Assembly: GCF_001375535.1 (NCBI RefSeq)
Contig: NZ_LN831197.1
Coordinates: 4,444,410-4,508,409, forward strand
Direction of reading: 5' to 3'
Length of the DNA stretch: 64,000 bases
Source of the DNA: Bacillus niameyensis
GTDB taxonomy: Bacteria; Bacillota; Bacilli; Bacillales; Bacillaceae_C
Position 1 is the first letter of the stretch. Every line of letters begins with the position of its first letter. A program made the translations under genes and the position numbers. This document shows, piece after piece, positions 61,225 through 64,000 of this stretch. The notes under the pieces are model-generated. The model did no database searches. It was not told the DNA's origin and saw nothing but the letters and a program-made list of their open reading frames with translations.

Positions 61225-62361
61225 TTGTTAATCCAATGTACCAAATCTTTCCTTGATAAGTTCTGGTTGAAAGGGAATGAATTTGCTGAAAGTGAAGGGG
61301 CGGAAGAATATCCGAATAGCCTGATGGCGTGGCATGGGAATTTTGTCAGTATTGGGAGGAAGAAGGCGATCGTGTTAATGAATAATGAAACACGGTATCC
61401 AGTTGTGATCTATCGTCCGAGTAAGAAGGATTTTTCGCAAATTGAAGATCTGATAAGCGAAGCGATTGCAACGGCCTTTCGGATGGAGGGTATTCACGAG
61501 GACGTGATTGACGCTTATTTGGCGAAGGCGGGGGAAATTTCCTATTCCAAAACCGGTAGTAAAAGCATGGTGGCCAAGATGAATAATACGGTTCGCGAAG
61601 TTCAATTTTCGGAACAATTTTTGGATGATGAGGAACGAATTCAAAAACATATAAGTATCATAACGGGTAGAATGATCCAATTGTCTGAGGGGAGCAAAGG
61701 GTTCTATCCTATTGAAAAACTATTGACCTGTCTCAGTGAGCAGTTTTATCAAAATAATCCTGTTTTAGACATCGATATGTATCAATTGAAGATTCAGGTC
61801 GATATTGAAGGTCATGAGATTTGGCGGCGGGTTCTTGTACCATCCACTTTTTCTTTTCGTTCTCTTCACCATATTATTCAAATCGTGTTTGATTGGCAAA
61901 ATTATCATTTACATGAGTTTATAATAGAAAGAGAAGATAGTAAGCCACTGCAAATTGTGATGGATGACGATCCCGAAACGCTTGCTTATTTAAACTTCGA
62001 TGAATACGAGGTTCGGCAAGAGCGACTTGTCATACTAAAAGACGTTTTTCCAAAGCATGGAGAAGTCACGTATGAATATGATTTTGGTGATTCTTGGGTA
62101 CATAAATTAATCCTTGAAAAAGTTGTCAAGTCCCAACATTACCAAGCTGTATTCATAGAAGGAGAGGGTGAACGGCCACCTGAAGATGTGGGCGGTGAAG
62201 GAGGCTTCGAATACTTTACGCAAATTATGGCAAATATGGAACACCCAGAGTATGAGAACATGAAAATGTGGGCCGAAAGTCAAATTGGTAGAGTGCTCAG
62301 TCAAGAAATGATAAATAAGCGACTGAAGCATGTCATTAGTGGGTATTTTTCTTATGTTTAA
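61225..62361 (+). CDS. DUF6933 + plasmid pRiA4b ORF-3 family protein
   Basis: The 378-residue soluble protein has two parts. Residues 1-150 (LIQCTKSFLDKFWLKGNEF; NSLMAWHGNFVSIGRKKAIV) are a DUF6933-like domain. Residues about 190-370 are the pRiA4b ORF-3 domain: YQLKIQVDIEGHEIWRRVLV, FRSLHHIIQIVFDWQNYHLH, FGDSWVHKLILE and CYGxG-like GEGERPPEDVGGEGGFEYF. This family is widespread on plasmids and chromosomes and has no proven activity. The TTG start follows GAAGGAGTGAATCC. A hairpin (GAGACCAG/CTGGTCTC, 62379-62409) follows. Confidence 0.82.
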   Translation: MLIQCTKSFLDKFWLKGNEFAESEGAEEYPNSLMAWHGNFVSIGRKKAIVLMNNETRYPVVIYRPSKKDFSQIEDLISEAIATAFRMEGIHEDVIDAYLAKAGEISYSKTGSKSMVAKMNNTVREVQFSEQFLDDEERIQKHISIITGRMIQLSEGSKGFYPIEKLLTCLSEQFYQNNPVLDIDMYQLKIQVDIEGHEIWRRVLVPSTFSFRSLHHIIQIVFDWQNYHLHEFIIEREDSKPLQIVMDDDPETLAYLNFDEYEVRQERLVILKDVFPKHGEVTYEYDFGDSWVHKLILEKVVKSQHYQAVFIEGEGERPPEDVGGEGGFEYFTQIMANMEHPEYENMKMWAESQIGRVLSQEMINKRLKHVISGYFSYV

Positions 62362-62378
62362 TTGTACATGTAATGGAA

Positions 62379-62409
62379 TGAGACCAGAGGAACCGTTCCC
62401 CCTGGTCTC
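62379..62409. terminator. Hairpin between converging genes
   Basis: GAGACCAG pairs with CTGGTCTC around a 14-nt GC-rich loop. No U-run follows. Confidence 0.45.
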
Positions 62410-62414
62410 CAGTC

Positions 62415-63764
62415 CTACTGTTGTTCCTTTGCTTCCTTAATTTTTATTTCTGTTTCCTCTTTTAATTCACGGAGTACTGTATTGACGTCAATATCGGACG
62501 TTGCGAGTTTCGTTAGTGCACTGTGATAGTCTACATATCGATCCCATCTACTGATGTGACCATCGTAAATGGCAGGTTGTAGCTTAAATAACGCCTCTCT
62601 ATTTTTACCTTCATACGTTTCAACATCGATCAATACTTGCTCTAACACTGAACGATCATTCAAAATGGTTGCTGATGATAAGTTTCGAATCATTGGAATT
62701 TGTTGTTCTGGAGAGGCATATTCCATTAAAACTTCAAAAGCCTCGTCTTTATGTTCACTGTAGTTGGCAATAATTATCGGTGTCGTCCCAAGAAACGGAC
62801 CAATATTTGGCTGGCTTTCCCAGACTGGGTACGTTAACATGCCAATGTTTTCTTTAATATATTCAAGATCCTCTTCAGGAAAAAGATTTAACTGTGCATT
62901 TGCTCCAATCCCAATCGCTGCTTGACGCTGTGCAAATAAATTTTGATCATGGCTATGTTCTCCATATATACCTGAAATGCTATAGAGCTCATGCATCATA
63001 TTAAAGTATTGATGGAACTCTTGTTTTTCAGTAAGTAGGACCTCGCCTGTCTCTGGGTCGGTAGCATTAACAGCGAATTGCATGAGTGGGTGTAAAATCT
63101 CCCACCAAGTAGGGGTTGACCCCCAACCAATTTGCATTCCAACATACTGGACACCATTTCTTTCTCCTGTCATTAACCGTGCGATATCCAGTAATTCATC
63201 CCATGTATATTGTTTATTTTCATCTAGGTAGGGTACACCAAACAGATCGAAAATTTCTTTATTATAATAGGTTGCTGCATAGGAAGTTCCATCGGGAAAC
63301 CCTACCAATCGCCGCTCTGAATCCTGTGCGCGAATAAATTCAACGAGTGAGGGTTCCAGTTTGGATATATCAAAATTATGCTTTTCAGCCAATTCATCTA
63401 ACGGCTCAATTATCTCAACCTCCTCAAAGTGTTCGATTGAACCGAAGAAGATGTCAGGTAGTGTATTGGAAGCGAATAGTTCTTGTAATGATTCCACGGA
63501 ATTTCCGAATCCTACGTGTTCCAATTCAATATGTTCCAGCGCCTCGTCAATAGGACCAAACCTTTTATTAAAGGATTCTTCTCCAAAGGGATAGCCGATT
63601 TGAATAGTAACGAGTTCCTGTTCCACTTCAGTATCGTCTGGTTCTTCATTTTCCACCTTATCAACTGGTTTCGTCCCTTCTTGAGTACAAGCAACCATTA
63701 GAGATAAGCATATAAACAAAAACATGAAAAATGTTCCATATCGCTGTTTGGCTTTCCAATTCAT
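62415..63764 (-). CDS. Extracellular solute-binding lipoprotein (sugar type), paralogue
   Basis: The 449-residue lipoprotein has a signal ending LMVACTQEG (Cys about 26) and an acidic linker. The family-1 binding domain shows YYNKEIFDLFGVPY, YTWDELLDIARLMTGERNG and a C-terminal half that parallels the protein at 22733, although the two are clearly diverged. It should bind an oligosaccharide for an ABC importer. No permease gene lies beside it in the window. The gene at 63844 lies upstream on the same strand, 79 bp away, so they may be co-transcribed. GGGGGATCAGAG precedes the ATG. Confidence 0.9.
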   Translation of the reverse strand: MNWKAKQRYGTFFMFLFICLSLMVACTQEGTKPVDKVENEEPDDTEVEQELVTIQIGYPFGEESFNKRFGPIDEALEHIELEHVGFGNSVESLQELFASNTLPDIFFGSIEHFEEVEIIEPLDELAEKHNFDISKLEPSLVEFIRAQDSERRLVGFPDGTSYAATYYNKEIFDLFGVPYLDENKQYTWDELLDIARLMTGERNGVQYVGMQIGWGSTPTWWEILHPLMQFAVNATDPETGEVLLTEKQEFHQYFNMMHELYSISGIYGEHSHDQNLFAQRQAAIGIGANAQLNLFPEEDLEYIKENIGMLTYPVWESQPNIGPFLGTTPIIIANYSEHKDEAFEVLMEYASPEQQIPMIRNLSSATILNDRSVLEQVLIDVETYEGKNREALFKLQPAIYDGHISRWDRYVDYHSALTKLATSDIDVNTVLRELKEETEIKIKEAKEQQ

Positions 63765-63843
63765 CTCTGATCCCCCCGTATTTAGAAAATACCTTCTTTG
63801 ATCTCTTAAGTCCCTCTATTTAAAAAATGACTGTGAACTTAGC

Positions 63844-64000
63844 TTAATTTTTGTGCTTCGGAAGAAAAGTAGATTCCAATAATCCCATAAGCAAACCAGA
63901 AGTAATTTCTCCTACTGTCCAACCGGATTCGATAGACCAGGGACCCCATCCGACATCAGCAGGGGAACCGAACACCTCCATTTTTTCCACATCAAAGGCA
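63844..64000 (-). CDS. 3' end of a gene that runs off the window, product unknown
   Basis: The last 51 codons read AFDVEKMEVFGSPADVGWGP, WSIESGWTVGEITSGLLMGL and end FLPKHKN. I do not recognise the family from this piece; the Trp- and Gly-rich stretch would suit a glycosidase. It lies 79 bp upstream of the sugar-binding lipoprotein gene on the same strand. Confidence 0.6.
   Translation of the reverse strand, partial: AFDVEKMEVFGSPADVGWGPWSIESGWTVGEITSGLLMGLLESTFLPKHKN

Overview
The window looks like a chromosomal segment of a low-GC Gram-positive bacterium of the family Bacillaceae (Bacillus sensu lato). The signs are strong Shine-Dalgarno sequences with frequent TTG/GTG starts, an M-box and an S-box (SAM-I) riboswitch, T-rich intrinsic terminators, and Bacillus-type housekeeping genes (GMP reductase, a YkpA-like ABC-F ATPase, a YpvA-like DinG helicase, BrnQ, MgtE). 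No rRNA, tRNA or CRISPR array was seen. Genus and species cannot be fixed from the sequence alone.

Layout. 0-2 kb: a complete insertion sequence with a zinc-ribbon DDE transposase, ending 24 bp before a nucleotide-sugar epimerase-like gene. 2.9-6.6 kb: a mannose-family PTS operon (IIB, IIA, a fused IIC-IID) with a SIS-domain sugar isomerase/deglycase. 6.7-8.3 kb: mgtE behind an M-box riboswitch; the leader also carries a dispersed repeat and a short upstream ORF whose ribosome site can be sequestered. 8.6-14 kb: brnQ, a TPR/winged-helix-like protein, a two-domain metallopeptidase, and an ECF sigma factor paired with a membrane protein carrying a degenerate signal-peptidase fold. 14.15-15.77 kb: an IS1595-type element with a perfect 8-bp target duplication, a decayed transposase and an intact passenger gene. 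15.9-27.5 kb: YdeI-like protein, ABC-F, guaC, an FAD oxidoreductase with a half-size MFS protein, a solute-binding lipoprotein, NamZ-type muramidase and a prolyl oligopeptidase.

27.7-37 kb is one long catabolic operon: VOC protein, zinc-less alcohol dehydrogenase/quinone reductase, acyl-CoA ligase, hotdog thioesterase, a complete Liv-type ABC importer and an SDR. It probably imports an organic acid and activates it to a CoA thioester. 37.1-44.6 kb holds a NamZ relic, a 25-residue membrane peptide, a DUF1538 membrane protein with a tandem PII protein, a GH92 mannosidase, a TPR protein and a solute-binding-protein relic.

44.7-54.5 kb looks like an accessory region: a phage-like DnaD/DnaB replication cassette, a composite repeat, and a three-gene cassette at 48603-52668 that is the most interesting object here. 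Its first gene encodes a proteasome-like Ntn hydrolase in which Thr, Asp and Lys fall at positions 1, 17 and 33 once Met is removed. The second is a phosphoribosyltransferase-HAD fusion. The third is a DprA-like protein ending in a motif resembling a beta-clamp-binding peptide. Next come an S-box riboswitch controlling a 114-residue protein of unknown function, a DUF3267 membrane protein and a frameshifted acetyltransferase. 54.6-64 kb: DinG-type helicase, GH38 alpha-mannosidase, AraC regulator, a pRiA4b ORF-3 family protein, a second orphan sugar-binding lipoprotein, and the 3' end of an unidentified gene. GH38, GH92, the sugar-binding lipoproteins and the PTS point to a plant- or glycan-associated lifestyle, with several relics showing turnover of sugar-uptake loci.
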